64,000 nucleotides of DNA from Lutimonas saemankumensis (GTDB taxonomy: Bacteria; Bacteroidota; Bacteroidia; Flavobacteriales; Flavobacteriaceae). The stretch spans positions 682,001 to 746,000 of the forward strand of contig NZ_JAIUZR010000003.1 of the NCBI RefSeq assembly GCF_020171465.1, read 5' to 3'. The notes under the pieces were generated by a model. The model saw only the letters and a list, made by a program, of their open reading frames with translations, did no database searches and had not been told where the DNA came from. The position numbers and the translations under genes are program-made. Numbering within the stretch: position 1 is the first letter of the stretch; each line of letters opens with the position of its first letter. This document shows positions 41,912 through 50,288 of the stretch, piece after piece.

Positions 41912-42793
41912 TCAGTGCTCTATGATGTCATGTTCTTTAACATCCTTCTTACCGGAAACGCTTAAGAAATGCTCATTGAAGCTCAATAGAGGTATCCAGG
42001 TGCGGAACTCCATTTTACTTACGAGCCCTTGATGGAACAATTTGTCAATAATTCCGCTGCGCTCCTTTTCAAGCATGACAAGCATATCATAATCATCTTC
42101 ACTCATATACTTGTTAAGCGTATCAAAAATATTGCCTGATAACATCAGTTCAAAGGTTATATTCTCATAACCAATTTTTTCTCGAATCATCTCTTTAAAC
42201 CATTCCATTTTTTCAACGCTCTTATAGTCATTGTCCGTACTGATGTGAAGTACTCGAATGTCGGGTTGATTGGGTTTAAGCAGATCGATCATTTGTTTCA
42301 TCGCTTCAAGGTCAACCTCCCTAAAATCAGAGGCGTATAACACCTTGTCATAATCCTTCAGTTCAGCATACTGGGGTACCGCCAAAACAGGAACAGGAGA
42401 TCTTTTGACCAGGGCTTTTGTTGTGCCACCAAGTAATACTTCTTTTAAGACACTTTTGCCCTTGGTTCCTACCACCACCAATTGGGGTTTATGTCTCTCA
42501 ATAGCCGTAAGTATTCCCTTAACTACAGATGGGTCCTCAACAGCCATATACCTGGCTTTTACCTCAGTATCATAATGTTCAAAAAATTCCTGAAGACTTC
42601 TTTCCCAGCTACTCATGGCCTGGGTTTTCATTTCAAACGGGTCATTGGTGTACGGATAGGTCCATACCGTTTTTATATCAAAAACATGAACCATGACCAG
42701 GTCAGCTTTACGCTTTTCAGCTATGTGCAGAGCAAATTTGAACGCCTTGTCAGCATTGCTCGAAAAATCGGTTGCAAATAATATTTTTTCCAT
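41912..42793 (-). CDS. Tandem-domain universal stress protein (UspA family)
   Basis: A 293-residue cytoplasmic protein with two Usp domains (about 1-145 and 150-275). The start at 42793 gives MEKILFATDFS, the normal first strand; a longer start at 42871 is not supported. The first domain carries the ATP-binding signature GTKGKSVLKEVLLGGTTKALVKRSPVPVLAVP (G-2x-G-9x-G-S/T type). The second (KVLYASDFREVDLEAMKQM) has lost that loop (MLEKERSGIIDKLFHQGL), so only the first probably binds nucleotide. It is divergent from a c-type cytochrome, and an FNR/CRP-like site lies between them, consistent with control by oxygen or redox state. Confidence 0.93.
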   Translation of the reverse strand: MEKILFATDFSSNADKAFKFALHIAEKRKADLVMVHVFDIKTVWTYPYTNDPFEMKTQAMSSWERSLQEFFEHYDTEVKARYMAVEDPSVVKGILTAIERHKPQLVVVGTKGKSVLKEVLLGGTTKALVKRSPVPVLAVPQYAELKDYDKVLYASDFREVDLEAMKQMIDLLKPNQPDIRVLHISTDNDYKSVEKMEWFKEMIREKIGYENITFELMLSGNIFDTLNKYMSEDDYDMLVMLEKERSGIIDKLFHQGLVSKMEFRTWIPLLSFNEHFLSVSGKKDVKEHDIIEH

Positions 42794-42846
42794 TTTTATG
42801 CCTTTTAAGATTATTGTCAGAATATAACAATTAGCCTTTTTATTTG

Positions 42847-42915
42847 CATTGACCAAAATCAATGAAATCATTGATCCAGGACATTGTTTTGTAAACCCCG
42901 GGATTTTTAAAAATC
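42847..42915. promoter_or_regulatory. FNR/CRP-like site and A+T palindrome between Usp and cytochrome genes
   Basis: CATTGA-N6-TCAATG (42847-42864) contains TTGAC-CAAA-ATCAA, nine of ten matches to the FNR box TTGAT-N4-ATCAA. A second half-site TTGATCC follows at 42871. The perfect palindrome GATTTTTAAAAATC (42902-42915) lies nearer the cytochrome gene. A regulator of the CRP/FNR family is inferred. Confidence 0.5.
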
Positions 42916-43018
42916 AAAAAAATGCGGTATATTAGGGTGCATTTATTTGTCAATCAACACGTTAAGATTGATATATAAAAGTCTGTTCAAAATCAATATT
43001 AACCTACAACCTAAAACA

Positions 43019-43621
43019 ATGAAATTTTCATCTAACCTACCCAAAATTGCCTTGATCATCTTAATTATTCCTTTGCTCTTGTCATCCTGTAAAAAAGAAC
43101 CGGCCCCTGCCACAGAAGAAGTGGTTGAAGTAAAAGAGCCTACTCAGGAAGAATTGATCGCCCAGGGAGAATATCTCGTGGGTATTATGGGGTGCCATGA
43201 CTGCCATTCACCAAAGAGAATGGGAGAGAAGGGACCCGAGATCATCCCAGAATTAATGTTGTCAGGCTATCCGGCTGAAAGGCCGCTGGTACCGCTAAAG
43301 CATGAACTGATCAAAGAAGGGTTCGCCATGTTTTACCCGGATCTTACCGCATCCGTTGGTCCATGGGGGGGATCCTTTGCAGCCAATCTTACCCCGCATG
43401 AATCCGGAATCGGGAACTGGACCGAAGAACAGTTTAAAAGAGCCCTTACCCAGGGGAAAGCCAAAGGAATGGAAAACGGACGTATGCTCTTGCCGCCCAT
43501 GCCTTGGATGAATTATGCGAATATGAAAGACGAAGATGTTAGAGCCGTGTATACCTATTTAAAAAGTATCAATCCAGTTGAAAATGTTGTACCCGCACCG
43601 GTAGCTCCGGACGGAATGTAG
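43019..43621 (+). CDS. c-type cytochrome lipoprotein
   Basis: About 200 residues starting at 43019, with lipobox LLSSC (Cys24) and an acidic linker. One haem motif, CHDCH (Cys59, Cys62, His63), is seen, with GRMLLPPMPWMNY providing the probable distal Met ligand and EDVRAVYTYLKSINP the usual last cytochrome helix. The GEYLVGIMGCHDCHSPK start is typical of periplasmic monohaem cytochromes that serve dehydrogenases. It is anchored to a membrane facing the periplasm. Divergent from the Usp gene and followed by a strong terminator. Its electron partner is not in view. Confidence 0.93.
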   Translation: MKFSSNLPKIALIILIIPLLLSSCKKEPAPATEEVVEVKEPTQEELIAQGEYLVGIMGCHDCHSPKRMGEKGPEIIPELMLSGYPAERPLVPLKHELIKEGFAMFYPDLTASVGPWGGSFAANLTPHESGIGNWTEEQFKRALTQGKAKGMENGRMLLPPMPWMNYANMKDEDVRAVYTYLKSINPVENVVPAPVAPDGM

Positions 43622-43630
43622 CCATAAATA

Positions 43631-43669
43631 AGGATCCGATTCAGACTGATGTATATCGGATCCTATTTT
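43631..43669 (+). terminator. Terminator after the c-type cytochrome gene
   Basis: A perfect 10-bp stem, AGGATCCGAT (43631-43640) / ATCGGATCCT (43655-43664), with a 14-nt loop, followed by ATTTTTG. It lies 10 bp after the cytochrome stop codon. Confidence 0.88.
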
Positions 43670-43688
43670 TGTGCTTTTTATACCCGGT

Positions 43689-44057
43689 TTATCTTTCGAA
43701 ACCAAATACGGCAGGAGCGAAGGTGGCATTGAGGCCCATGCCCACAGCTGCCTGTTTCATTTCTTCAGGTACCTCTCCGCAGAACAAAAATTCTCCGGGA
43801 ACAGCAATTTGGAGTAAGTTATTAAAATGGCCCGCAGCAGTAGTCCCAAGGTGAAACCCTACTGCACCCGCGTCGGAAAACAGATCCATTACCACCAGGG
43901 TAGAAGAGGTCTCATCAAAATAGCACTGCACCTTTAAGGCCCCGGGTTCGTTTGATTTCATCTGGCTTTCCACCTCTTTATAAATTGATTTTAACGCTTC
44001 TGAGTTTCCTTCTTTAGCCGTCCATTTATAGACTACCATTACTTCTTGATTTTCCAT
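43689..44057 (-). CDS. Antibiotic biosynthesis monooxygenase (ABM)-domain protein
   Basis: A 122-residue small protein with a ferredoxin-like ABM fold: MVVYKWTAKEGNSEALKSIYKEVESQMKSNEPGALKVQCYFDE, then VVMDLFSDAGAVGFHLGTTAAGHFNNLL. The two His in the second helix fit the family (usually EHL or H...H). Such proteins act as cofactor-free monooxygenases on quinols or as haem- or aldehyde-handling enzymes. There is no signal peptide. It is divergent from a GlxA-type regulator, with shared operator-like repeats between them, so it is a likely target gene of that regulator. The reaction is unknown. Confidence 0.82.
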   Translation of the reverse strand: MENQEVMVVYKWTAKEGNSEALKSIYKEVESQMKSNEPGALKVQCYFDETSSTLVVMDLFSDAGAVGFHLGTTAAGHFNNLLQIAVPGEFLFCGEVPEEMKQAAVGMGLNATFAPAVFGFER

Positions 44058-44087
44058 GATTATTGTTTTAAATATTTGATTACATTA

Positions 44088-44174
44088 CAAAGATATGTCG
44101 GTATCAGGTATAATAAATGTGTCTTTTACGACATTTAAAAGGGTTGTTTACGACATATTAATATAGTATCTTTG
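44088..44174. promoter_or_regulatory. Back-to-back promoters with three CGACATA operator copies
   Basis: On the plus strand the -33 core TTG (44144-44146) and TATCTTTG (44167-44174) serve the regulator gene with a 20-bp spacer. On the minus strand TATCTTTG (44088-44095) serves the ABM gene. Operator-like TTTACGACATTT (44125-44136) and TTTACGACATAT (44147-44158) are direct repeats 22 bp apart; an inverted copy ATATGTCG lies at 44093-44100 over the minus -7 box. The 22-bp spacing suits an AraC-family protein binding on one DNA face. Confidence 0.75.
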
Positions 44175-44191
44175 TACATATTTTAAAGATC

Positions 44192-45184
44192 ATGAAACAT
44201 ATCAGCGTCATTGTTCCCTCAGGGAGCAGCATTGTAGATACCATAATTGCCCCATTCAACCTGCTTCGAATGGCGAATCGTCACTTTAAAAGAATCAACG
44301 GGCTTTCCGAGGAACCATTTAAAATAGATCTGGTAGGGCAAACCAAAGAGCCTGTTTTGTATCAGGGCCTTTTCAGCATTCAGCCCACAGCAACCCTGAA
44401 AGAGGTTAGCAAGACCAATTTGATCATCATTTCCCCAATCAGCGGTGATCCGCAAAAAGCCATAGAGAACAACAGGGATTTTGTAGCATGGATCAAGACA
44501 CAACGGATCAAAAATGACGCGGACCTTGCCAGTTTGTGCCAGGGGGCTTTTTTACTGGCCGAGACCGGACTTGTAAACGGAAAATCCTGCGCCACACACT
44601 GGACGGTCCACAATGCATTTCAACGCCGATATCCAAAGGTAAAACTGGTTCCTGACAAGATCATCTGCGAGGACAACGGGATCTATTCAAGCGGAGGAGC
44701 CTATTCCATTTTAAATTTTACGCTCTATCTGATAGAACGCTATTTTGGCAGAGAAACAGCCATCTGGCTCTCGAAAGTTTCTGAGATTGAATTTGACAGG
44801 CTCAGTCAGCAGGAATTCATCATTTTCAGTGGCCAAAAGGACCATATGGATGAACCCATTAAAGAAGCACAACAATTTATTGAAAAGAACTACAAGGATT
44901 CTTTACGCATCAATGATATCGCTCAGATGGTTCATTTGAACGGGCGGAGTTTTTTAAGAAGATTTAAAAAAGCCACGGCAAATACACCACTTGAATATAT
45001 ACAGCGTGTTAAGGTGGAAGCTGCAAAAAAGCAATTGGAATCCACTGCCAGAACCATCCTGGAAGTGATGTACGACATTGGTTACAATGACGAAAAGGCT
45101 TTTCGGTCCACATTCAGAAAATATTCAGGTTTATCCCCAAAAGAATACCAAAGAAAGTACAACCGCGAAATGGCATCAGTTTAA
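44192..45184 (+). CDS. GlxA-family regulator: DJ-1/PfpI-like domain plus AraC HTH
   Basis: A 330-residue transcription regulator. The N-terminal DJ-1/PfpI (class I amidotransferase-like) domain covers about 1-200 with the nucleophile-elbow-like ASLCQGAFLLAETGL and the following His in CATHW. The C-terminal AraC domain (about 225-325) has two HTHs: LRINDIAQMVHLNGRSFLRRFKKATA and TILEVMYDIGYNDEKAFRSTFRKYSGLSPKEYQ. It is cytoplasmic. It probably controls itself and the divergent ABM gene through the repeats at 44093-44158. The signal, perhaps a reactive carbonyl or quinone, is inference. Confidence 0.93.
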   Translation: MKHISVIVPSGSSIVDTIIAPFNLLRMANRHFKRINGLSEEPFKIDLVGQTKEPVLYQGLFSIQPTATLKEVSKTNLIIISPISGDPQKAIENNRDFVAWIKTQRIKNDADLASLCQGAFLLAETGLVNGKSCATHWTVHNAFQRRYPKVKLVPDKIICEDNGIYSSGGAYSILNFTLYLIERYFGRETAIWLSKVSEIEFDRLSQQEFIIFSGQKDHMDEPIKEAQQFIEKNYKDSLRINDIAQMVHLNGRSFLRRFKKATANTPLEYIQRVKVEAAKKQLESTARTILEVMYDIGYNDEKAFRSTFRKYSGLSPKEYQRKYNREMASV

Positions 45185-45194
45185 GTTCAAACCG

Positions 45195-45206
45195 TGACAA
45201 ATGTCA
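45195..45206. promoter_or_regulatory. Small palindrome upstream of the small membrane protein gene
   Basis: TGACA-AA-TGTCA, 12 bp with 5-bp arms, lies 80 bp before the start at 45285. It is similar in core to the TGACAA repeat at 37921. A regulator site is possible; it is short enough to be chance. Confidence 0.3.
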
Positions 45207-45284
45207 TGTAAATTCTCTTTGATTCTTGCTAATATTGTTAGTAATTCGGAGGTCCGTCCCCCTTAAACCTGCATATACCTCAAG

Positions 45285-45446
45285 ATGAAAAATCAGAAAA
45301 TCAATGCTGTTTTTCTTGTTCTTGGCCTGGTCTGGGTCATCGTTGGATTGCTTATTTATCAAAACTCAAATATCTGGCCACTAGGCTTCCTTTTTCTTCT
45401 TGTGGGTTTAATCGGCAGATTTAAACCGCATAAAAAACCTAACTAA
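45285..45446 (+). CDS. Small membrane protein (53 residues)
   Basis: A short open frame with two hydrophobic helices: INAVFLVLGLVWVIVGLLIY (residues 6-25) and WPLGFLFLLVGLIG (31-44), then a basic tail RFKPHKKPN that should face the cytoplasm. It begins ATG and lies 11 bp before another small membrane gene on the same strand, so the two are probably co-transcribed with the serine hydrolase. No family is recognised. Coding is supported by composition, the clean two-helix pattern and tight spacing. Confidence 0.7.
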   Translation: MKNQKINAVFLVLGLVWVIVGLLIYQNSNIWPLGFLFLLVGLIGRFKPHKKPN

Positions 45447-45457
45447 ATTTTGATTTT

Positions 45458-45646
45458 ATGAGTACCAAAATGGAGCGACATAAGCGATATATTTTCGTGG
45501 CTATAATCATTACTACCCTTGGAGTGAGCTTTACTACCACCTTAAAAGATTCCCTTGGCACCCTAGGTGTTGTTTTTATTGCCATCGGAGGGCTCTTTTT
45601 TATTGTCGGAATGAGTTTGAAAAGAAAGGACGAATCAAAAAAATAG
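45458..45646 (+). CDS. Small membrane protein (62 residues)
   Basis: Two hydrophobic helices (YIFVAIIITTLGVSFTTTL, residues 11-29; LGVVFIAIGGLFFIVGMSL, 36-54) between basic ends (MERHKR; KRKDESKK). It lies 11 bp after the 53-residue membrane protein and 4 bp before the serine hydrolase gene, which suggests a common transcript. No family is recognised; it may be an accessory subunit or a simple stress-type membrane peptide. Confidence 0.75.
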   Translation: MSTKMERHKRYIFVAIIITTLGVSFTTTLKDSLGTLGVVFIAIGGLFFIVGMSLKRKDESKK

Positions 45647-45650
45647 ACAC

Positions 45651-47108
45651 ATGACAACCGATTTTCCCTCCTTTCATAAGAATTTAATCAGCGCATTAAT
45701 TCTAGTGATCCTCATACCTTTCTGTATTGGGGCTCAGCATAAATTGCCCATTTCTCGTATTGATTCTGTTTTCAATGATGTAAACCAAACTGGCTCACCT
45801 GGATGTGCATTGTTAATCATTCAAAATGATGAAGTTGTATACAGCCGTGGCTACGGATACGCAAATTTAGATTATGAAATTCCAATTGATTCTGGAACCG
45901 TAATGTATTTAGGCTCTGTAACCAAACAGTTTGTTGCTGCTGCAATCCTGAAAGCCTCACTCCAAGGTTATCTAACCCTTGATGATGATATTCGTAAGTG
46001 GATTCCTGAATTTCCTGAATATTCAAATGTGATTTCCGTAAGTCATCTGATATATCACACTAGCGGAATTCGAGATGAGCTCCAACTTCGTGCAGTGGCC
46101 AACCTTCCCGAGGACATTACCCGAAAAGAGATTATTGAACTGCTCGTACGCCAAAAGAAATTGAACTTTGAACCAGGAGAACAAGAGCTGTACAGTAATG
46201 GAGGCTACTTACTCTTGATTGAAATCTTAGAACGGGCTACGGGTATGACAATGCAAGCCTATTTGCGTCAAGAGTTTTTTAAGCCATTGGGTATGAACTC
46301 TGCTGGTTTTGGTCCCTATCAGGGTGCTATACCCCAGTCTTCTTACGGTTTTGTTTCGGTAAAGGATAATTTTATAAGAAAGGCGCATGTAGGTAATGCA
46401 CCTGGTGTTCGTATGAATATTAGTGATCTCGGGCGATGGATGGTTGCCCTTGAAGGTGACAACCTTAGTTCCAAAGGATTTAAAGATCTTCAGTTACAAA
46501 GAGGAATTCTAAATAATGGCGATACAACCGACTATGCTTTTGGTCTTAATGTTATGAAGCAAGGAGGACTTCCTTTGATTTCCCATGGAGGGGCAGGAAT
46601 GGGATACAGGACAGCCATGGGGATTTATCCTGAAAATAATCTTGCCATTTGCACCATTTGTAATCTCTCAAATCTTGATGCTGTTCAACTTAACCGAAGG
46701 GTATCCGAGATTCTTTTAGAAGACGAGCTGGGCCCGGATGAGGACGCTGCTTCTTATGAAAAATACCGTAAACCCTGGCCGGCTCCAGACGGAGAGCCCC
46801 TCAAACTGAGCAAGGAAGAATTGACCGAATTTTCGGGTAATTATTACGCACCCGAATTGAATGTCATTTTTAAAGTGGAGACAGAAGCTGATTTTCTAAA
46901 GGTTGGGCCTGAAGGCTGGATGAGACCTATGTTAGCAACATCAAAAAGTGACCAGTTTAATTCAAGCAGAGCCTGGGCGCAGATCAATTTCATCAGGAAT
47001 GAGAAAGGAGTTATTACCGGTTTTACCATGAATATAGGAAGAGTGAATGGATTAATTATGGAAAGGATTTCACACAGCGATTATTCAAATATTGCTAAAT
47101 ACAAATAA
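45651..47108 (+). CDS. Exported serine hydrolase, class C beta-lactamase fold
   Basis: A 485-residue protein with signal peptide (ALILVILIPFCIGAQ). The catalytic motifs are SVTK (Ser89, Lys92), YSNGGY (YxN-type tyrosine) and SHGGAGMGY in place of KTG, the pattern of PBP4*/EstB-like esterases and D-peptidases. A C-terminal lipocalin-like domain (about 385-480, LTEFSGNYYAPELNVIFKVE) follows, as in many Bacteroidota family members. It differs from the serine hydrolase at 2015-3280 in having the HGG motif and the extra domain. It is followed 34 bp later by a DUF1254-type gene. Substrate unknown; periplasmic or secreted. Confidence 0.9.
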   Translation: MTTDFPSFHKNLISALILVILIPFCIGAQHKLPISRIDSVFNDVNQTGSPGCALLIIQNDEVVYSRGYGYANLDYEIPIDSGTVMYLGSVTKQFVAAAILKASLQGYLTLDDDIRKWIPEFPEYSNVISVSHLIYHTSGIRDELQLRAVANLPEDITRKEIIELLVRQKKLNFEPGEQELYSNGGYLLLIEILERATGMTMQAYLRQEFFKPLGMNSAGFGPYQGAIPQSSYGFVSVKDNFIRKAHVGNAPGVRMNISDLGRWMVALEGDNLSSKGFKDLQLQRGILNNGDTTDYAFGLNVMKQGGLPLISHGGAGMGYRTAMGIYPENNLAICTICNLSNLDAVQLNRRVSEILLEDELGPDEDAASYEKYRKPWPAPDGEPLKLSKEELTEFSGNYYAPELNVIFKVETEADFLKVGPEGWMRPMLATSKSDQFNSSRAWAQINFIRNEKGVITGFTMNIGRVNGLIMERISHSDYSNIAKYK

Positions 47109-47142
47109 CTAAAAGTTGAACTTAACCCCAAATTATACCATT

Positions 47143-48669
47143 ATGCAACCCAGATTCTACAAATTCGCATCCCTGCTTTTGATTGGCGGGCTCTTTGCCT
47201 GTACTAGGCCTGATCAAAAAGAAACGACAGCTGAAACTTCAGAAGTTGAACCCATCAAAAAGCACATTGTTACCCCTTCAGTGGTAGAAACGGAAAGGCT
47301 TGGAACCCTTAATTATTTTGACGGATACCCTTCTGAAGAAACCGTGGAAAAAGTATATGATAACCTGGATTTTACCCGGGGTATGGAAACGTTTTTAAAT
47401 GGTATTCCTGCAGCTTCCATGCATGCCCTGATTGAAGGATTTAGAAGTGAGGGTGTCAACGATCTTGGCGAAATCGCCATTTTTGAAAATCTGATGGATT
47501 CCCGATCCATATTCCTGACCCCCAATACCGAATCGGTGTATACCATCAGTCACTTTGACCTAAAAGACGGACCCATTGTTGTGGAAAGCCCGCCGAATAC
47601 GCTGGGTATGATCAACGATATGTTTTTCCGATACGTGACCGATCTTGGGAATGCCGGACCCGACCTTGGGCAGGGTGGAAAATATCTGATACTTCCTCCC
47701 GATTTTGAAGGAGAGACCCCGGATGGTTATTATATCGTCAAATCCCCAACCTACCAGAACATCATCTTCTGGAGAGGCTTCCTGCAAAAAGGAGACCCAA
47801 AACCTGCGGTTGAAAGTATCAAGGCCAATACCAATATTTATTTATGGAGACAGGTTAATAATCCGCCCGAACCTGTATTTATTGACTGGTCAGGCAAACG
47901 CTTTAATACGGTACATGCCAATGATTTTAAGTTTTATGAAGAATTGAATGAGGTGATTCAATACGAGCCTTCAGAAGCCTTTGAACCTCAGATTTTAGGC
48001 ATTTTTAAATCCATAGGAATTGAAAAGGGTAAAGAATTTAATCCGGACGAAAGAATGAGAGCCATCCTGGAGGATGCCGTTAAAGTAGGTAATGCCACGG
48101 CAAGATCGATATCGTTTAGCCCACGTAACAAGGACATCTATATCTATCCCGACAGCTACTGGACCATTGCTTTTTTGGGTGGCTATCAGTTTATGACCAA
48201 TCATGCACGTGAACTGGACGGGCGAACCCTGTTCCATTATATAGCCACAGCAGTAACCCCGGCTATGGAAATTAAAATGGTAGGGGTGGGGTCGCAATAT
48301 GCAGCTACCTATAAAGATGATGACGGAAATTATCTGGACGGTTCCAAAAATTACAAACTCACTATTCCGGCCAATCCTCCCGTAAAAGATTTTTGGTCGA
48401 TTGTTATTTATGACCCGCAAACCAGAAGCATGCTGGAAACGGATAATCCATTTCCAAGTGTAAACAGTGAGCTCAGCGATCTTGAAAAAAACAGTGATGG
48501 TTCGGTTGATCTGTATTTTGGGCCGAAACCTCCTGAAGGTAAAGAAAAGAACTGGATCCAGACCATAGAAAACAAAGGTTGGTTCGTACTGCTCAGGATC
48601 TATGGCCCGCTGGAGCCCTGGTTTGACAAAACCTGGCAACCCGGAGAGATCCAGTTGATCACAGAGTAG
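47143..48669 (+). CDS. DUF1254/DUF1214-type exported lipoprotein
   Basis: A 508-residue protein. The start at 47143 gives a lipobox (LLIGGLFACTRPDQ, Cys20). The N-terminal half matches the DUF1254 pattern (DNLDFTRGMETFLNGIPAASMHALIEG, FLTPNTESVYTISHFDLKDGPIVVESPP). The C-terminal half matches DUF1214 (YKLTIPANPPVKDFWSIVIYDPQTRSMLETDNPFPSVNS, DGSVDLYFGPKPPEGKEKNWIQT, WFVLLRIYGPLEPWFDKTW). Members of this family are widespread and have no agreed function. It lies between a serine hydrolase and an Lnt-like gene on the same strand and may be co-transcribed with both. Confidence 0.9.
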   Translation: MQPRFYKFASLLLIGGLFACTRPDQKETTAETSEVEPIKKHIVTPSVVETERLGTLNYFDGYPSEETVEKVYDNLDFTRGMETFLNGIPAASMHALIEGFRSEGVNDLGEIAIFENLMDSRSIFLTPNTESVYTISHFDLKDGPIVVESPPNTLGMINDMFFRYVTDLGNAGPDLGQGGKYLILPPDFEGETPDGYYIVKSPTYQNIIFWRGFLQKGDPKPAVESIKANTNIYLWRQVNNPPEPVFIDWSGKRFNTVHANDFKFYEELNEVIQYEPSEAFEPQILGIFKSIGIEKGKEFNPDERMRAILEDAVKVGNATARSISFSPRNKDIYIYPDSYWTIAFLGGYQFMTNHARELDGRTLFHYIATAVTPAMEIKMVGVGSQYAATYKDDDGNYLDGSKNYKLTIPANPPVKDFWSIVIYDPQTRSMLETDNPFPSVNSELSDLEKNSDGSVDLYFGPKPPEGKEKNWIQTIENKGWFVLLRIYGPLEPWFDKTWQPGEIQLITE

Positions 48670-48718
48670 AACAGCCCAAAAGCGCGCTTAGAAAAGCAAA
48701 CATTCTAAAACCCAGAAT

Positions 48719-50227
48719 ATGTCTAATAAAAAGTATGAATCCATAACCTGTTTTATGCTGGGCTTTGGCCTTTTTATGTTTACCCGGTTGAGCAATCTGG
48801 TTCCTTTTATAAGTTTTGCCATCGTAATTGCTCCCATTTTTATTCTGCGTTTTATTCGAACTCAGCCTAGAAAAAGAGGTGTATGGCTCACGCTTTTAGG
48901 TTTTGTATTAAGCATGAACATTGCCCTTTGGGGGCTGTTTCAGATGGATGATCCTTGGCTGACCTATGGATTTGGAGCTATCAGGAGCACAATTCTGGCC
49001 CTGATCTGGTTTTTGCCATTTATGGTGGACCGTTTTATTTATCCAAAATTCAAAGATAAGGGAGCCTGGTCAACACTGACTTTCCCAATTGTGGCCACCG
49101 GAATGTTTTATCTCACATCTTTGGAGGGGCCATTTGATGATGGTGCAGGAACCTTAAGCTCATTTAGTTACAACTATGGTTCACATGCCTTTACACAAAT
49201 ACGTTCTGTTTTTGGGGTCTGGGCACTTGTTTTCATCCATTCCTGGCTTTACTCCACTATAAATTATCTGTGGGAGCAAAACTTTAGATGGAGCAAGGTC
49301 AAAAATGCGATGATCAGCTATACGGCTGTATTTGTTTTGGTATTTGTTTTCGGATTTGTAAAAATGAGTTTACAAAAAGAAGTGGAAACAGTAAAGATCG
49401 CTTCTGTTGTGTTGATGCCGGAAGATGGAAATGCAGTTTCCATGACCAAGTATTTTGATGAAGGAGCCACCTCGCCTTTTGACGAGACCCTTGCTAAAAT
49501 TGAGGCCCAGACCCGAAAAGCAGCCGGTCAGGGAGCTAAGATCGTCAGCTTTCAGGAGTATTCGATCCTTGTCAACCAGGAAGATCAAAACAGGCTGAGA
49601 TCCGAATTTCAAAGGATGGCCAGGGAACATAAGGTTTATCTCAGTGTTACCTATGCTTATTATGGCAAAGAAGAAAAAGGAGAGAACATCCATCTTTTTA
49701 TTGATGAATCAGGGACCATCCAACTGGATTATGCCAAACGATTCTTATTAGGTATAGGCCCCTATGGGGAAACCGCTGTATTTAAAAAAGGGGCAGAAAT
49801 TATTCAGTCGGTTAAGACTCCTTACGGTAGGATAGGAATTTCTATTTGCCGGGATATGAGTTTCCCATCCTATATAAGACAGGCAGCCCAAAGCGATGTG
49901 GATATCATGCTATCACCCTCTTATGACTTCCCCAGGAGTTATGGGCCCTGGTATATTACAAATACCATAGAAAATGGATTTTCCATGGTCAGGCCCACCT
50001 ATAACGGATATTCCTATGCGGCTGATTACAATGGAGCCGTGATCACATATATGCAATTTGGCAGCTCAAAAGACGGGATCATGTATGCCGATGTGCCCAC
50101 CAAAGGTATCAAAGTGATCTACCCCGTCATTGGTGACGTATTAGGATGGCTCAATCTGCTGATCATGCTTGTACTTTTGGGCTGGGTCATTTATAGTAAG
50201 CGAAAGATTCAGTTGGAGGCGCAGTAG
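48719..50227 (+). CDS. Lnt-like membrane C-N hydrolase (apolipoprotein N-acyltransferase family)
   Basis: A 502-residue protein with about six N-terminal transmembrane helices (to about 220), a nitrilase-type domain (225-465) and a final helix (WLNLLIMLVLLGWVIY). The Glu-Lys-Cys triad is present: Glu280 in SFQEYS, Lys340 in YAKRFLLGIGPYGE and Cys377 in ISICRDMSFP. These positions match the Lnt order, in which the enzyme adds the third acyl chain to lipoproteins. The sequence diverges from housekeeping Lnt (for example, QEYS instead of WPE). It could be a second Lnt-type acyltransferase or an amidase with another acceptor. It stands 50 bp after the DUF1254-type gene. Confidence 0.85.
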   Translation: MSNKKYESITCFMLGFGLFMFTRLSNLVPFISFAIVIAPIFILRFIRTQPRKRGVWLTLLGFVLSMNIALWGLFQMDDPWLTYGFGAIRSTILALIWFLPFMVDRFIYPKFKDKGAWSTLTFPIVATGMFYLTSLEGPFDDGAGTLSSFSYNYGSHAFTQIRSVFGVWALVFIHSWLYSTINYLWEQNFRWSKVKNAMISYTAVFVLVFVFGFVKMSLQKEVETVKIASVVLMPEDGNAVSMTKYFDEGATSPFDETLAKIEAQTRKAAGQGAKIVSFQEYSILVNQEDQNRLRSEFQRMAREHKVYLSVTYAYYGKEEKGENIHLFIDESGTIQLDYAKRFLLGIGPYGETAVFKKGAEIIQSVKTPYGRIGISICRDMSFPSYIRQAAQSDVDIMLSPSYDFPRSYGPWYITNTIENGFSMVRPTYNGYSYAADYNGAVITYMQFGSSKDGIMYADVPTKGIKVIYPVIGDVLGWLNLLIMLVLLGWVIYSKRKIQLEAQ

Positions 50228-50288
50228 TTGTACAGAACCGAATCCTTTTTGTTTATCTTTAGTACAGTAAATCAATCAATCAACTATC

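Noticed and set aside
47995-48639. 214-residue minus-strand frame
   Set aside because: It is antisense to the DUF1254/DUF1214 gene, which has intact family motifs; an incidental open frame.
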